A stretch of DNA of 64,000 bases. Origin: Oxalobacteraceae bacterium OTU3CAMAD1. Lineage in GTDB: Bacteria; Pseudomonadota; Gammaproteobacteria; Burkholderiales; Burkholderiaceae_D. Under the pieces are notes generated by a model. That model made no database searches, was not told the origin of the DNA, and saw only the letters and a list, made by a program, of their open reading frames with translations. This document shows, in pieces, positions 17,800 through 25,633 of the stretch (the stretch's first letter is position 1; the number at the start of each line of letters is the position of its first letter). The stretch covers positions 5,642,001-5,706,000 of the forward strand of contig CP099650.1 of assembly GCA_024123915.1 (NCBI GenBank), given 5' to 3'. The position numbers were made by a program, and so were the translations under genes.

Positions 17800-18678
17800 A
17801 TGAACAAAAACATAGTCTCTGTACTGAAATGCACCGTCTACGAATGGCTCGACCATCGCGGCGGCAGCATGGGCGCGGCGCTGGCCTTCTACACGCTGTT
17901 TTCGCTGGCCCCGATCCTGGTGCTGGTGCTGGCGATCGCCGGCTGGTTCTACGGCCCGCAGGCGGCCCAGGGCGAGCTGTTCGCGCAGCTGCGCGGCCTG
18001 GTCGGCAACCAGGGCGCCGAGGCGATCCAGCTGGTGCTGGCCGGCGCCCGCAGCAAGGAGGAAGGACGCCTTGCCACCTTGATCGCCGGCGCCCTGCTGC
18101 TGTTTGGCGCCACCACCGTGTTCGCCGAACTCAAGGCAAGCCTGGACGCGATCTGGCAGGTGCCGCCGCTCAAAACCGGCACGGTGTGGGACGTCGTCCG
18201 CACCCGCTTGCTGTCGTTCGGCATGGTGCTGGTGCTGGCGTTCCTGCTGATGGTGTCGCTGGTGGTGAGCGCGGTGTTGACGGTGCTGGAGAAATACGTG
18301 CACAGCGTGTGGGTCAACGCCGGCGATCTGCTAACCGGCATTAACTACGCGATCAGCTTCACCGTGATCGCCGCGCTGTTCGGCGTGATCTTCAAGATGC
18401 TGCCGCGGGTAACGCTGTCATGGCACGACGTGACCATCGGCGCGCTGGGCACGGCGGCCTTGTTCTCGTTGGGGAAGTATGCGATCGGCGCCTACATCGG
18501 CAACAGCGGCGTGGCCAGCAGCTATGGCGCTGCGGGCTCGGTGATCGCGCTGCTGCTGTGGGTGTATTACTCGGCGCAGATCTTCTTCCTGGGTGCGGAG
18601 TTCGCCCGGCAGTACGCGCTGCAGTTGGGTAGCTTGCGGCACCGCCCACCGCCGCAAACCAAAACAGTAACCACGTAG
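17800..18678 (+). CDS. YihY/BrkB-family inner-membrane protein
   Basis: A 292-residue integral membrane protein with six predicted hydrophobic segments (for example GAALAFYTLFSLAPILVLVL and VIALLLWVYYSAQIFFLGAE, the family signature). The family function is unsettled; it was once mis-assigned as RNase BN. Two oddities: the ATG lies directly behind the U-tract of the ompA terminator with no recognisable RBS, and the stop codon TAG (18676-18678) is formed by the first bases of a REP hairpin. The C-terminal tail (RHRPPPQTKTVTT) may therefore be a by-product of repeat insertion. Confidence 0.85.
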   Translation: MNKNIVSVLKCTVYEWLDHRGGSMGAALAFYTLFSLAPILVLVLAIAGWFYGPQAAQGELFAQLRGLVGNQGAEAIQLVLAGARSKEEGRLATLIAGALLLFGATTVFAELKASLDAIWQVPPLKTGTVWDVVRTRLLSFGMVLVLAFLLMVSLVVSAVLTVLEKYVHSVWVNAGDLLTGINYAISFTVIAALFGVIFKMLPRVTLSWHDVTIGALGTAALFSLGKYAIGAYIGNSGVASSYGAAGSVIALLLWVYYSAQIFFLGAEFARQYALQLGSLRHRPPPQTKTVTT

Positions 18679-18767
18679 GGCGGATTAGGCGGAACGCCGT
18701 AATCGGCCATGCATGCGTCCACGCGACGCATGCATGGCCGATTACGCTGCGCTAATCCGCCCTACGT
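18673..18767. repeat. REP/BIME-type hairpin, copy 3 of 5
   Basis: Same element, ACGTAGGGCGGATTAG to CTAATCCGCCCTACGT. It overlaps the last codon and the stop of the YihY gene and sits between convergent genes. Confidence 0.9.
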
Positions 18768-18811
18768 ATTTCCGCGACGGCGCCAGGGTTATCGTTCATA
18801 ACGGTGTCCGC

Positions 18812-18843
18812 AAAAAAAGAGGCCGGCGCATTGCCGGCCTTTC
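18812..18843 (-). terminator. Rho-independent terminator after the AI-2E family gene
   Basis: On the minus strand an AGGCCGGC/GCCGGCCT stem is followed by a seven-T tract (A-run at 18812-18818 on the plus strand). Confidence 0.88.
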
Positions 18844-18862
18844 GCTATGTTCGGCTGCCAGG

Positions 18863-20053
18863 CTACTCGCCCAGCAACTCCGCCACCACTTCCATCCCCT
18901 CGACCCGCTCGGCGACGACCTTGACGATCACGATCACCGGCACGCCCAGCAGCAAACCCCAGACGCCCCACAACCAGCCCCAGAACAGCAGGCTGACGAA
19001 CACCGCCGCCGCGTTCATGCGCGCGAAACGCCCCGTCATCCAGGTCGTGATCACCGTCCCGACCAGGGTGGCGATAGCCAGCGAACTCCCCATCACCAGC
19101 AAACTCATCTGCAGCGATTCGAATTGCAGGAAGGCGACGATCCCCGTGGCCAGCATGATCAACAAGGGACCGAAATAAGGCATCAAGTGCAGCAAGCCGG
19201 CCACGATGGCCCAGGCCCCGGCGTTCTCAAGGCCGATCCAGCGCAGCGCCACCCACATCAGCAGCGCCAGCAGGCCGTTGGTCACCAGAAGCATCAGCAT
19301 GTATTTCTGGATCGAGGTGTTGATATCCTCGAGAATGTGTACGGTGATCTTCTTCTTCGACAGCGACGGCCCGGTCAACTTCACCAGCTTGCGCTTGAAC
19401 GTATCGCCCGACAGCAGCAGGAAAAACACCAGGAAGATCACCATCGTGGCCTGGCTCAGGAAACCCACCAAGCCCATCGATCCGGCCCAGACCCAATCCA
19501 TCAGCGGAAAATCCGAGGCCGGGGCCGGCGCGGCGCGGCGCGAGGCGCGTCGTTCCTGGGCGCCGGCGGTGGCCTGCTGCAATTCGGTGGCGACCGCCTG
19601 GATGCGCTGCAGCGCACTGGAGCCGCCATGCAAGCGCTCCGAGACCAGGCGCGACAATTTATGGCCGGCGCTGGGCAGCTCTTCGACGATGGCTTCGAAC
19701 TGGCCGTGCAGCTTGTCGACCACCAGCGCCGAGCCGCCGACCATGGCAAAAGTGATGAGTGTGGCGCCAACGATGCGCGGAATGTGGCGGCGCTCCAGCC
19801 AGCCCATCAATGGACTGAGCGTGTAACTGATCAGAATGCCGAGCAGGAGGGGAACCAGGAAGCCGCGCGACCATTGCAGCGCGTAGACAAAGGCGACCGT
19901 GGCGATGACGCCGAGCGCGAGGCCTCGGGCGTTGACATGTAGGGGGATGCGGGGAAGATTACTGAGATCGGGTTCGGCCGCGGGGGACGTACCGGTGGCC
20001 ACATTGCTGGCCGGAGTTGGAGGAAGGGAAATCTCTACAGGCGGCTGGCTCAT
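18863..20053 (-). CDS. AI-2E family transporter
   Basis: A 396-residue inner-membrane protein of the AI-2E/PerM exporter family. Hydrophobic segments lie at about 48-85, 92-115, 190-215 and 245-390, with a soluble linker in the middle (about 118-185, Ala/Arg-rich around 165-180). The family motif LLHLMPYFGPLLIM (about 285-298) is present. Substrates differ among members (autoinducer-2, indole, Na/H exchange have been reported), so none is assigned. It is convergent with the YihY gene. Confidence 0.88.
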   Translation of the reverse strand: MSQPPVEISLPPTPASNVATGTSPAAEPDLSNLPRIPLHVNARGLALGVIATVAFVYALQWSRGFLVPLLLGILISYTLSPLMGWLERRHIPRIVGATLITFAMVGGSALVVDKLHGQFEAIVEELPSAGHKLSRLVSERLHGGSSALQRIQAVATELQQATAGAQERRASRRAAPAPASDFPLMDWVWAGSMGLVGFLSQATMVIFLVFFLLLSGDTFKRKLVKLTGPSLSKKKITVHILEDINTSIQKYMLMLLVTNGLLALLMWVALRWIGLENAGAWAIVAGLLHLMPYFGPLLIMLATGIVAFLQFESLQMSLLVMGSSLAIATLVGTVITTWMTGRFARMNAAAVFVSLLFWGWLWGVWGLLLGVPVIVIVKVVAERVEGMEVVAELLGE

Positions 20054-20065
20054 GATGACTCACAA

Positions 20066-20112
20066 AAAAATCCCGGCGCGGCATGCTCGAATGGACGAGC
20101 ACGGCGCGCCGG
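20066..20112 (-). terminator. Terminator after the BON lipoprotein gene
   Basis: On the minus strand the arms CCGGCGCGCCGTGCTCG and CGAGCATGCCGCGCCGG (plus-strand 20096-20112 and 20073-20089; two mismatches) form a long stem followed by ATTTTTTTG. Confidence 0.85.
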
Positions 20113-20122
20113 AAGATAACGC

Positions 20123-20434
20123 TTACTTGACGCGGATGTCGTTCTTGACCGAAGTCACGCCTTTGACGCCACGGGCGACTTCGCCTGCTTTGGCGATGTC
20201 AGCTGGCTGGGCAACGAAGCCGCTCAGTTGCACGGTGCCCTTGAAGGTTTCCACATTGATTTCGGTCGACTTCAGGGTCGGCTCGTTAAAGATGCTGGCT
20301 TTCACTTTGGTGGTGATGACCGAATCGTCAACAAACTCGCCGGTGCCTTCTTTGGTGGACGTCGAAGCGCAGCCAGCGGTGGCCAGCAGCGAGACGGTGA
20401 ACAGGGCGGTGGCGATTTTATGTGCGATTTTCAT
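20123..20434 (-). CDS. BON-domain lipoprotein
   Basis: A 103-residue lipoprotein (lipobox ATAGC at about 18-22) with one BON domain (about 35-103: DDSVITTKVKASIF, TVQLSGFVAQPADI, VKGVTSVKNDIRVK). BON domains bind phospholipid; the relatives OsmY and DolP protect the envelope under osmotic or other stress. Promoter evidence is strong: a perfect 16-bp Crp-type palindrome with TAAAAC 32 bp further on. It is monocistronic, with its own terminator. Confidence 0.9.
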   Translation of the reverse strand: MKIAHKIATALFTVSLLATAGCASTSTKEGTGEFVDDSVITTKVKASIFNEPTLKSTEINVETFKGTVQLSGFVAQPADIAKAGEVARGVKGVTSVKNDIRVK

Positions 20435-20541
20435 GGCGGTTCTCCTTGGAGTTATTAACTAAATGAGTTTGTCAGCCAGCGGGACGTTTGGACATCTCTG
20501 CTACCGATGTAGACGTTTTACGTGGTTTCCAAATGGACATC

Positions 20542-20557
20542 TGTACGGTACCGTACA
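20542..20557. promoter_or_regulatory. Crp-type box for the BON lipoprotein gene
   Basis: TGTACGGTACCGTACA is a perfect 16-bp palindrome. Its centre is exactly 32 bp from TAAAAC (20515-20520, minus strand). No matching -10 exists on the other side, so it serves the leftward gene. Confidence 0.75.
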
Positions 20558-20616
20558 CAGATAAAATTTTGACCCGGGACAGGCTCCACGGCCCCCACTC
20601 CCCTCTTGGCAACCTT

Positions 20617-20632
20617 CGTGCGAGACCGCACA
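20617..20632. promoter_or_regulatory. Crp-type box for the Gly-zipper gene at 20685
   Basis: CGTGCG-AGAC-CGCACA, 11 of 12 consensus positions. Its centre is exactly 32 bp before TATTCT (20654-20659). I found it by starting from the -10 and looking 32 bp upstream, so it is a small independent test of the rule. Confidence 0.7.
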
Positions 20633-20684
20633 GACCCACCGATGCCGCCTGACTATTCTGGAATCACATTTTCAGGAGAACAAC

Positions 20685-21134
20685 ATGAACCACACAAAAA
20701 CCCTGGCTGCATTGATGATCGCCGGCACCGCCGTCTTAAGCGGCTGCGCCAGCACCAACAACGCGCCGCAACAAGTCTCTTACCAGAATCAAAACGAATC
20801 GGCCAGCTACGGCACCATCGAGTCGATCCAGATCAAGCAGGCCAAGGCCGGCACCAGCGGCGCCGGCGCGGTCGCGGGCGGCCTGGTGGGCGCGTTGCTA
20901 GGTAACCAGGTCGGCTCGGGCAGCGGCCGCGCCGCCGCCACCGTGGCCGGCGCCGTCGGCGGCGCCGTGGTCGGCAACACCGTCGAGGGCAACCGCAACG
21001 AAGCGAAAGAGGAATATCAGATCAGCGTGCGCATGGACAACGGCGACTACCGCATGGTGAACCAGGACAGCGTGTATGACCTGCGCGTCGGCAACCGCGT
21101 GCGCCTGGTCGATGGCCGCCTGTACCGCTACTAA
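20685..21134 (+). CDS. Gly-zipper 2TM lipoprotein (SlyB/PcP-like)
   Basis: A 149-residue outer-membrane lipoprotein. Lipobox LSGC ends at residue 21. A short TIESIQIKQ strand precedes the Gly-zipper hairpin (about 62-105: GAGAVAGGLVGALLGNQVGSG and a second GAVGGAVVGN), then a beta-rich C-terminal domain (VRMDNGDYRMVNQD ... GNRVRLVDGRLYRY). This is the 'glycine zipper 2TM' architecture of SlyB, which builds stress-induced nanodomains in the outer membrane of enterics. RBS AGGAG precedes the start. It shares its fold with the 31046 gene. Confidence 0.9.
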   Translation: MNHTKTLAALMIAGTAVLSGCASTNNAPQQVSYQNQNESASYGTIESIQIKQAKAGTSGAGAVAGGLVGALLGNQVGSGSGRAAATVAGAVGGAVVGNTVEGNRNEAKEEYQISVRMDNGDYRMVNQDSVYDLRVGNRVRLVDGRLYRY

Positions 21135-21201
21135 TCCGGTTGGACAAGAGCGCACCTAAAACGCGCAATTAAGACTAACTATACTAATTAAGGGGAACAC
21201 C

Positions 21202-21354
21202 ATGGGCACCATCATTCTGATTATTCTGGTCCTGGCGTTGATCGGCGCGCTGCCGACCTGGCCGCACAGCCGCAACTGGGGCTACGCGCCCAGCGGTATC
21301 ACCGGCTTGATCGTACTGATCCTGCTGGTCATGCTGCTGACGGGCCGATTGTAA
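21202..21354 (+). CDS. DUF3309 small membrane protein
   Basis: A 50-residue protein too short for usual ORF cut-offs. Two hydrophobic helices (MGTIILIILVLALIG and GLIVLILLVMLLTGRL) flank the conserved ALPTWPHSRNWGYAPSG segment that typifies DUF3309. RBS AAGGGGAA precedes the ATG and TATACT lies at 21180-21185. Members are inner-membrane and stress-associated by context; the function is unknown. A weak half-conserved Crp-type box lies upstream (21141-21156) but its spacing is off by 2 bp. Confidence 0.85.
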   Translation: MGTIILIILVLALIGALPTWPHSRNWGYAPSGITGLIVLILLVMLLTGRL

Positions 21355-21370
21355 GCACAAGGAGGACATG

Positions 21371-21706
21371 ATGACTCGTTTTCATCACATTGCGTGCGGC
21401 CTGGCGATGGCTTGCGCGGCGATGACTGCGCAGGCGCAGGACAACACGCCGCCGCAGAACGTCCAGCTGCAACAGCAGGAAATTGCCAAGGGCGATCCGG
21501 CGCGATGGTACAAGGAAGACGCCACCAGCGCCGAGCAGTCGCGCACCTTGCGCAAGGAAATCGGCGCCGCGCTGGCCGAATCCACCAATGCCTGCAAGAA
21601 GGGCCCGGCGAGCGAACGCGATGCCTGCATCCGCGAAGCGCGCGAGACCTACAAGCGCGACATGGAGAAGGTGCCGCAGGTTCTCGCAGAGAACAAACGG
21701 CAGTAG
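21371..21706 (+). CDS. Small secreted protein of unknown function
   Basis: A 111-residue protein with a signal peptide (cleavage near AQAQ, residues 19-22) and a charged helical mature part containing two Cys (ACKKG and DACIREAR) that could form a disulphide. The second of two adjacent ATGs (21371) is chosen for its spacing to AGGAGG. It starts 16 bp after the DUF3309 gene and is likely co-transcribed with it. I recognise no domain. Confidence 0.7.
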   Translation: MTRFHHIACGLAMACAAMTAQAQDNTPPQNVQLQQQEIAKGDPARWYKEDATSAEQSRTLRKEIGAALAESTNACKKGPASERDACIREARETYKRDMEKVPQVLAENKRQ

Positions 21707-21745
21707 TCGTCGAAATGAAGTCGGTACACGGAGCCGCCTGAGCGA

Positions 21746-22915
21746 TCAGGCGGCTTTTCCATGTGCGCCGGCCGGCTTGGCGGCGGGCAGCGGTGGCAGC
21801 TCGTGCACCACCAGCGGCGTGTCCTCGGACACGAAGGTCAGCCAGCCCGCCGCCTGGACGGCACGCATGCCGTCCTGATAGCCCTGGTCCCAGCGCCACT
21901 CGGTCGAGCCCTTGGAAAAATTGATGTCCTTGGCCGCCATATTCCAATCCCGGCCCGCGTATTCCAGACGCACCACATGCAACGTGGTGCCGCAGCCCAG
22001 TTCGGCCAGGTCCTGCTCGCCCTGCTCCGTTTGCGCATGCCCGGGCAACGCGGCGTACAGGCCGCGCAGCTTTTGCTGCATCTTGTGGCGGGCCACGTAA
22101 TCGTCCAGATGGCGCTTGGAGCGCGAGGCGAAGGTGACATCTTTCTGCCTCGTCTGCACTTCGTCCAGTGTGGTGGGTTCCTCGCCGTCGGCGCTCCACA
22201 GGTCGACCATGAAGCACAGGGTATCGACCGGCGCGGGATCGTCCAGCACGGTCTCGAGCGGCGTGTTGGAGTACAGGCCGCCGTCCCAATACAGTTCGCC
22301 GTCGACGCGCACCGCCGGGAAACCGGGCGGCAAGGCGCCGCTGGCGCGGACGTGGTCGACGTTGATGTCGAGGTCGCGGTTGTCGAAGCTGCGCAAGGTG
22401 CCGCACGTCACCTTGAGCGCGTTGACGGTCAGGCGCATGCCTTCGGGGCCATTCAGGTAATCGAAGTCGATCAGGGAATTCAGCGTCCCGCCCAGCTCGG
22501 TGGTATCGTAGAAGCTGGCCTCCTCGGGCGCGACGGCCATGCCGGCGGCAAAGGAGCTGAACAGACGTGGCTTGAAGAAGCCGGGCACGCCGCGTAGCAA
22601 CGTGTCCCAGGTTTGCATCAGAATATTGGAGCGGCGCTGCGCGTCGGGCAGGCGCGCCATGTCGAAGGGGTCGCGGTGCGACACACCTTCCCAGAACTGG
22701 CGCAGACGCGCCAGCCGGGTTTCGTGCGGATTGCCGGCCAAAATGGCGCCATTGATGGCGCCGATCGAGGTGCCGACGATCCAGTCGGGCGCCAGGCCAT
22801 GCTCGTGCAGGGCCTGGAACACGCCGGCTTGGTAAGCGCCCAACGCCCCGCCCCCTTGCAGCACCAGCACTATGCGCATGCCCGAGGGGTTCAGTTTGTT
22901 GGACGTCGGACTCAA
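21746..22915 (-). CDS. Patatin-like phospholipase (with DUF3734 tail)
   Basis: A 389-residue lipid acyl hydrolase. The oxyanion motif LQGGGALGAYQAG lies at about 19-31, the nucleophile Ser in GTSIGA (about 48-53) and the catalytic Asp in DGG (about 211-213). The C-terminal third (about 255-370) is the DUF3734 extension. There is no signal peptide, so it is probably cytoplasmic or membrane-peripheral; homologues act on phospholipids or polyhydroxybutyrate. It is the last gene of a leftward run starting at 23983. Confidence 0.9.
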   Translation of the reverse strand: MSPTSNKLNPSGMRIVLVLQGGGALGAYQAGVFQALHEHGLAPDWIVGTSIGAINGAILAGNPHETRLARLRQFWEGVSHRDPFDMARLPDAQRRSNILMQTWDTLLRGVPGFFKPRLFSSFAAGMAVAPEEASFYDTTELGGTLNSLIDFDYLNGPEGMRLTVNALKVTCGTLRSFDNRDLDINVDHVRASGALPPGFPAVRVDGELYWDGGLYSNTPLETVLDDPAPVDTLCFMVDLWSADGEEPTTLDEVQTRQKDVTFASRSKRHLDDYVARHKMQQKLRGLYAALPGHAQTEQGEQDLAELGCGTTLHVVRLEYAGRDWNMAAKDINFSKGSTEWRWDQGYQDGMRAVQAAGWLTFVSEDTPLVVHELPPLPAAKPAGAHGKAA

Positions 22916-22919
22916 GGCG

Positions 22920-23279
22920 CTAGTCCGCGGCGCGCTTGCGGCGCATCAGCCAGGCAGTGCCCAGCCCCAGCACCGCGGCCACGCCAAGCGCAGGCTTGAC
23001 CAGCTTCTTGCGGGCAATGAACGACCCCACCGTCAGCGCGTACGGCATCAGCGCCTTGTAATTGAAACCACTGAGGCCGCCCGGCTGCAGCAGCCCGCCA
23101 AGACGGGCTTGCGCCAGTCCGACGGCATGGTCCACCGCGCCATGAAACAACGCATCCGGATGCAGCGCGTTGGCCACGAGGGCCTTCGAGTGCACTACCT
23201 TGATGCGATACAACTCGCCTTCGCGGATCAGCCGCTGTTTGTCAGCGTCGAATGCCGCGCTTTCCGCGTCTTTCGTCAT
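22920..23279 (-). CDS. Unknown small membrane-associated protein
   Basis: A 119-residue protein with a charged N-terminal half and one hydrophobic helix near the C-terminus (ALGVAAVLGLGTAWLM) followed by RRKR, a topology like the YqjK family that accompanies YqjD/YqjE. The sequence match to YqjK is not clear, so the name is withheld. It starts 11 bp after the YqjE-like gene and ends 4 bp before the patatin ATG, consistent with one transcript. Confidence 0.7.
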   Translation of the reverse strand: MTKDAESAAFDADKQRLIREGELYRIKVVHSKALVANALHPDALFHGAVDHAVGLAQARLGGLLQPGGLSGFNYKALMPYALTVGSFIARKKLVKPALGVAAVLGLGTAWLMRRKRAAD

Positions 23280-23290
23280 ATGCGCTCCTC

Positions 23291-23677
23291 TTACAACAGC
23301 ATGTCGCGGTCGGATTTCAGTTCAGCCATGGTGGCGGGCATGCCCAGCTTGCCGCTGCGGATCAAACCGCGCGCGTACACCATGAGGCCGATAGCGAGCA
23401 GCAGGAAGACGCCGGTCATAATGGGCAGGATCGTCCAGCCCAGCGCATCCCACGCCAGATAAGCAATCGTGACGGTGGCATAGGCGAGCGCGAAACAGCC
23501 CGCCACCACCGCCAGCGCGAAAGCCAGCACCAGATGCATCAGGTGATTGCGCACCTGAGACAGTTCCAGCGCGGCCAGTTCCAGCCGCGTCAGCAGCAGG
23601 CCGATGCTGTTGCGGGCGATGTTGCCCAGCGACGCGATCAAGCCTGGCGGACGTGTCAACTCGTCAGCTTGCGCCAT
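23291..23677 (-). CDS. YqjE-like (phage holin superfamily III) membrane protein
   Basis: A 128-residue inner-membrane protein with two strong hydrophobic helices (about 45-75 and 80-105). It belongs to the YqjE family, named from remote likeness to holins. In enterics yqjD-yqjE-yqjK form a stationary-phase operon whose tail-anchored products link ribosomes to the membrane. Here the preceding gene is a YqjD-type DUF883 protein, spaced by 3 bp, so this is the same pair. It is not evidence of a prophage. Confidence 0.87.
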   Translation of the reverse strand: MAQADELTRPPGLIASLGNIARNSIGLLLTRLELAALELSQVRNHLMHLVLAFALAVVAGCFALAYATVTIAYLAWDALGWTILPIMTGVFLLLAIGLMVYARGLIRSGKLGMPATMAELKSDRDMLL

Positions 23678-23680
23678 GGA

Positions 23681-23983
23681 TTACTTGCGGCCGATGATGA
23701 CACCGATCAGCAGGCCCACGGCTGCCGCGCCGGCGATCGAGCGCCATGGGTTTTCTTTGACGTAAACGTCGGCCTGCTTGGCAGCTTCCTTGCTGGCGGC
23801 CAGGGCGCTGATTTGCGCGTCGTGGGCCTTGGCCAGCGCGGTGTCGAGCGCGCGCATGCCGCGGCCGCGCAATTCTTCTGCCTTCTCACCGGTCAGGGCG
23901 GTGGCGGCGGTAAACAATGCTTGCGCATCTTTGACCAGAGTTTTCACGTCGTTGTTCACGGTAGAGATATTTTGTTCCAGCAT
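23681..23983 (-). CDS. DUF883 (YqjD/ElaB-type) tail-anchored protein
   Basis: A 100-residue protein, almost entirely helical: a long amphipathic helix (1-75) with the conserved VYVKENPWRSIAGAA turn and a C-terminal hydrophobic anchor GLLIGVIIGRK. YqjD and ElaB bind stationary-phase ribosomes and tether them to the inner membrane. RBS GGAG precedes the ATG, and CATAAT (minus strand, 23997-24002) could be its -10. It heads a four-gene leftward run (DUF883, holin-like, unknown, patatin). Confidence 0.88.
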   Translation of the reverse strand: MLEQNISTVNNDVKTLVKDAQALFTAATALTGEKAEELRGRGMRALDTALAKAHDAQISALAASKEAAKQADVYVKENPWRSIAGAAAVGLLIGVIIGRK

Positions 23984-24046
23984 GATGGAGCTCCTATTAT
24001 GGTTGTGAGGTGTGAAAACTTTACAGCAAAATCAGAATGTTAGTCG

Positions 24047-24583
24047 TTATTCAAGCAAATCGCGCATATCATCGGCGTGTTCTTCTTCCACAGCCATGAT
24101 GCTGATCAAAAGATGGCGCGTTGTCGGATCGGTATCGCCGATCTGTTCGATCATCTGGCGGTACGATTCGATTGCCACGCGCTCGGCGATCAGGTTCGAG
24201 CGGATCATCGCTTGCACGTCTTCCGAAGCATCATACTCGGCATGGCTACGGTCGAGCAATGTTGCAGGATTGAAATCAGGTTGGCCGTTCAGCTGAACGA
24301 TGCGTTCGGCCAGCGAATCGGCGTGTTCCTGCTCCTGCTGGGCGTGCTCGAGGAACTCGGCCTTGATCGGACCGTTCTGCAAACCGCTGACCGTATAGTA
24401 GTGACGCTTGTAACGCAGGACGCAGACCAGTTCGGTCGCCAGCGCCTCGTTGAGCATCTTGATGACGGCGGTGCGGTCACCCTTGTAGCCGGCGGTTACC
24501 GGACCGTCCTCGAGATTGCGGGCGGCGGCGCGGATGGCTTCTCTATCGATGCCTGCCGGTTGGGTGGGGTTGGATTCAGCCAT
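24047..24583 (-). CDS. Ferritin-like (bacterioferritin-type) iron protein
   Basis: A 178-residue four-helix protein. The di-iron ligands are in place: E in NEALATELVC (helix 1), EHAQQEQEHAD (helix 2, E and H), IAERVAIESY (helix 3) and AVEEEHADD (helix 4). These keep the E-ExxH pairing of bacterioferritin and Dps-like ferroxidases. Such proteins oxidise and store Fe(II), limiting oxidative damage. It lacks the bacterioferritin heme Met context and is longer at the N-terminus, so it is called only ferritin-like. It is monocistronic. Confidence 0.87.
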   Translation of the reverse strand: MAESNPTQPAGIDREAIRAAARNLEDGPVTAGYKGDRTAVIKMLNEALATELVCVLRYKRHYYTVSGLQNGPIKAEFLEHAQQEQEHADSLAERIVQLNGQPDFNPATLLDRSHAEYDASEDVQAMIRSNLIAERVAIESYRQMIEQIGDTDPTTRHLLISIMAVEEEHADDMRDLLE

Positions 24584-24684
24584 GATATTTTCCTTAAAAA
24601 AGTACAGAAAGTCTTGCTAGCGGGCCCCTTCAGGCGCCACGCCGGCGCTAACCGGCGGCGGCGACCGAGGCCGCGCTCCCGCCA

Positions 24685-25614
24685 TTAACGGCGGTTAGCG
24701 ATCGGCGCGCCGTTTTGCGACAGCACGATTTCAACGCGACGGTTCAGCTGGCGGCTGCCGGCATCGTTGTTGCTGGCGACCGGGAACGCTTCGCCATAGC
24801 CACGGGTGGAAACCTTGTCGGCTTTCACGCCCAGGCCGATCAACGCGTTACGCACCGATTCGGCGCGGCGCTGCGACAGCTGCAGGTTGTGCGCCGACGA
24901 ACCGGTGGAGTCGGTAAACCCTTCGATCAAAACGGCGCTCTGTGGTTCCTGCAACAGCACGTCGGCCATCTTTTGCGCGGTGCGCATGCCTTCGGCACTG
25001 AGCTCGGCCTTGTCGGTATTGAACAGCACGTCGCTCAAAGTGATCACCAGGCCGCGCTCGGTTTGCTTGGCTTGCAGGTCGGCCAGCTGCTGTTGCAGCG
25101 CGGCGCTCTTCGATTGTTCTTCACGCACGCTGGCGGTGGCCGCCTCGGCCTGGCGGCGGGCTGCGTCGGCGTCCGCTTTGGCTTGGTCCGCGCTTGCCTT
25201 GGCTTGCTCTGCGCTCATCTTGGCCTTGTCGGCTTCCTGGGTGCGCTGCTGCAGGCGGATTTCGTCGCGCTGGCGGCCGGCGTTCGCTACGTCGGACTCG
25301 GCTTGCTTGCTCTTCGCCACTTCCTGGGCGACGGCGATCTTTTGCTTGGCCAGATAGGCCAGCTTGTCGATCGCTTCCACGCTTTCCTTCTTGTCGGCGG
25401 CGGCGTTGGCGCGGTCCAGCGCCTCGGCGGCGGCCTTGAACTCGACCGGCGCGTTGGTCGCGACCGATGGATTGCTTTGTGCGGCCGAGAAGTCGCCACG
25501 GGTCTGGTCGAGCAGGCTGGTGGTGGTCGGCGCGGAGCTGCAAGCTGCCAGCATGATCGACATCGCCAGCACGGTTGGCATGACGCTCAGTTTTTTCAGG
25601 TTCAGTTGTTTCAT
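24685..25614 (-). CDS. OmpA-family lipoprotein with DUF4398 region
   Basis: A 309-residue lipoprotein (lipobox MLAAC, about 21-25). Residues about 35-105 resemble DUF4398 (PVEFKAAAEALDRANAAADKK); a long Ala/Lys/Gln coiled coil spans about 105-185; the C-terminal OmpA/MotB domain (about 190-305) has DVLFNTDKAELS, IEGFTDSTGS and LNRRVEIVLS for binding peptidoglycan. The coil could span the periplasm. It starts 19 bp after the DUF4398 lipoprotein gene, and both share that gene's Crp-type promoter. Confidence 0.88.
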   Translation of the reverse strand: MKQLNLKKLSVMPTVLAMSIMLAACSSAPTTTSLLDQTRGDFSAAQSNPSVATNAPVEFKAAAEALDRANAAADKKESVEAIDKLAYLAKQKIAVAQEVAKSKQAESDVANAGRQRDEIRLQQRTQEADKAKMSAEQAKASADQAKADADAARRQAEAATASVREEQSKSAALQQQLADLQAKQTERGLVITLSDVLFNTDKAELSAEGMRTAQKMADVLLQEPQSAVLIEGFTDSTGSSAHNLQLSQRRAESVRNALIGLGVKADKVSTRGYGEAFPVASNNDAGSRQLNRRVEIVLSQNGAPIANRR

Positions 25615-25633
25615 GATGATTCCTTCGTCTCTA

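Noticed and set aside
21141..21156. Possible Crp-type box before the DUF3309 gene (TGGACA-AGAG-CGCACC)
   Set aside because: Only 9 of 12 positions match and the distance to TATACT is 34 instead of 32 bp. Left out of the regulon list.
23291..23677. Holin-family gene as a sign of a prophage
   Set aside because: It is paired with a YqjD-type DUF883 gene as in the chromosomal yqjDE locus, and no phage genes are near.
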